Source: Centroberyx gerrardi (Eukaryota > Chordata > Actinopteri > Beryciformes > Berycidae). From it: DNA of 64,000 nt. This document shows positions 63,568 to 64,000 of the stretch, in pieces. A program made the position numbers and the translations under genes. Every line of letters begins with the position of its first letter. Within the stretch, counting starts at the first letter, position 1. The DNA lies in NCBI RefSeq assembly GCF_048128805.1, contig NC_136010.1:20921480-20985479 (forward strand). The letters are read 5' to 3'. Under the pieces are notes generated by a model. That model ran no database searches and was not told the DNA's origin. It saw only the letters and a program-made list of their open reading frames with translations.

Positions 63568-64000
63568 GTGAGTAAACCCAGAGTTGATGATGTGCTGCTT
63601 CAGCGAGGTATCGCAGCAGAACTTCAGGTGTATGAAAAATTCAACGCAGGTAGAAAAAGCCAAGTTCCACAACCTTTTAAGGGGCGGTTAGACAGCCTCA
63701 GTTTTTAACTTTCCCCCCTACAAACCTTTTTGGTGTTTTTAAATATTAATGGGACAACCTTTTGCAGCCCAGATATGTTGTCAGAGACATATCATGAGCA
63801 ATCCAGCTAAAGTAGGTTTTGACAGCAGGCAAACCCACATTCACTTTGTGGTAGTTCTAAATATCAGAATCCCATGTCTGCAATACCTCCAAGTCTTTCG
63901 AACTGGAGCCTAACTTAGGGAAAATTTAACATTTCTGTTGGGTTTTGATCAACTGTAAAGTTACTATACTGACGTCTCACTTAAATTGCATTATCTCCAG
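63568..64000 (+). other. acap3 intron 5, partial
   Basis: Begins GTGAGTA after exon 5 and runs to the window edge. Nothing recognisable within. The final CTCCAG could be an acceptor for the next exon, but the exon itself is not in the window. Confidence 0.75.

Noticed and set aside
1-64000. tRNA, rRNA, CRISPR or bacterial-type operon features
   Set aside because: I saw no tRNA B-box with a matching cloverleaf, no rRNA similarity and no regularly spaced repeat array. The window is ordinary vertebrate genomic DNA.

Overview
This window is animal nuclear DNA and almost certainly from a ray-finned (teleost) fish. Genes are split by GT-AG introns, and the proteins match vertebrate families along their whole length. 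The gene order CPTP-INTS11-(one gene)-ACAP3 with its relative orientations is that of human 1p36.33. The spacers carry fish-type repeats: dinucleotide microsatellites, Tc1/mariner-like and other inverted-repeat elements, and a truncated L1-type LINE. There is no operon, CRISPR array, rRNA or tRNA gene that I can support.

Layout. (1) ddx19 (+, 1300-4821), a complete DEAD-box mRNA-export helicase in 11 coding exons, with its 3' UTR running to about 5.85 kb. (2) ubxn10 (-, 7092-7835), a UBX-domain protein read convergently toward ddx19. (3) A 5'-truncated L1-like insertion at 8655-9329 flanked by 15-bp target duplications. (4) cptp (-, 10148-11007) and ints11 (+, 11713-19587), head to head across a roughly 700-bp shared promoter region. 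(5) A single-exon class A GPCR (-, 20119-21084), tail to tail with ints11. (6) About 8.7 kb of intergenic DNA. (7) The first five coding exons of acap3 (+, 29777-63567), spread over 34 kb, mostly a 22.6-kb first intron. The gene continues past the right edge.

I assembled the exon chains of ddx19 (486 aa), cptp (218 aa) and ints11 (601 aa) by hand. Every junction keeps phase and gives a total length close to the human protein. The products act in unrelated housekeeping processes: mRNA export, cilium/p97 adaptor function, ceramide-1-phosphate transport, snRNA processing by Integrator, and Arf6 GTPase regulation. Their proximity is vertebrate synteny, not a functional pathway.

I found no new biological system. 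The most notable points are a non-canonical GC splice donor in ddx19, a 48-base G run in acap3 intron 1, one repeat family sitting just upstream of both ddx19 and acap3, nearly touching convergent poly(A) signals of ints11 and the GPCR, and the GPCR occupying the slot held by PUSL1 in mammals.
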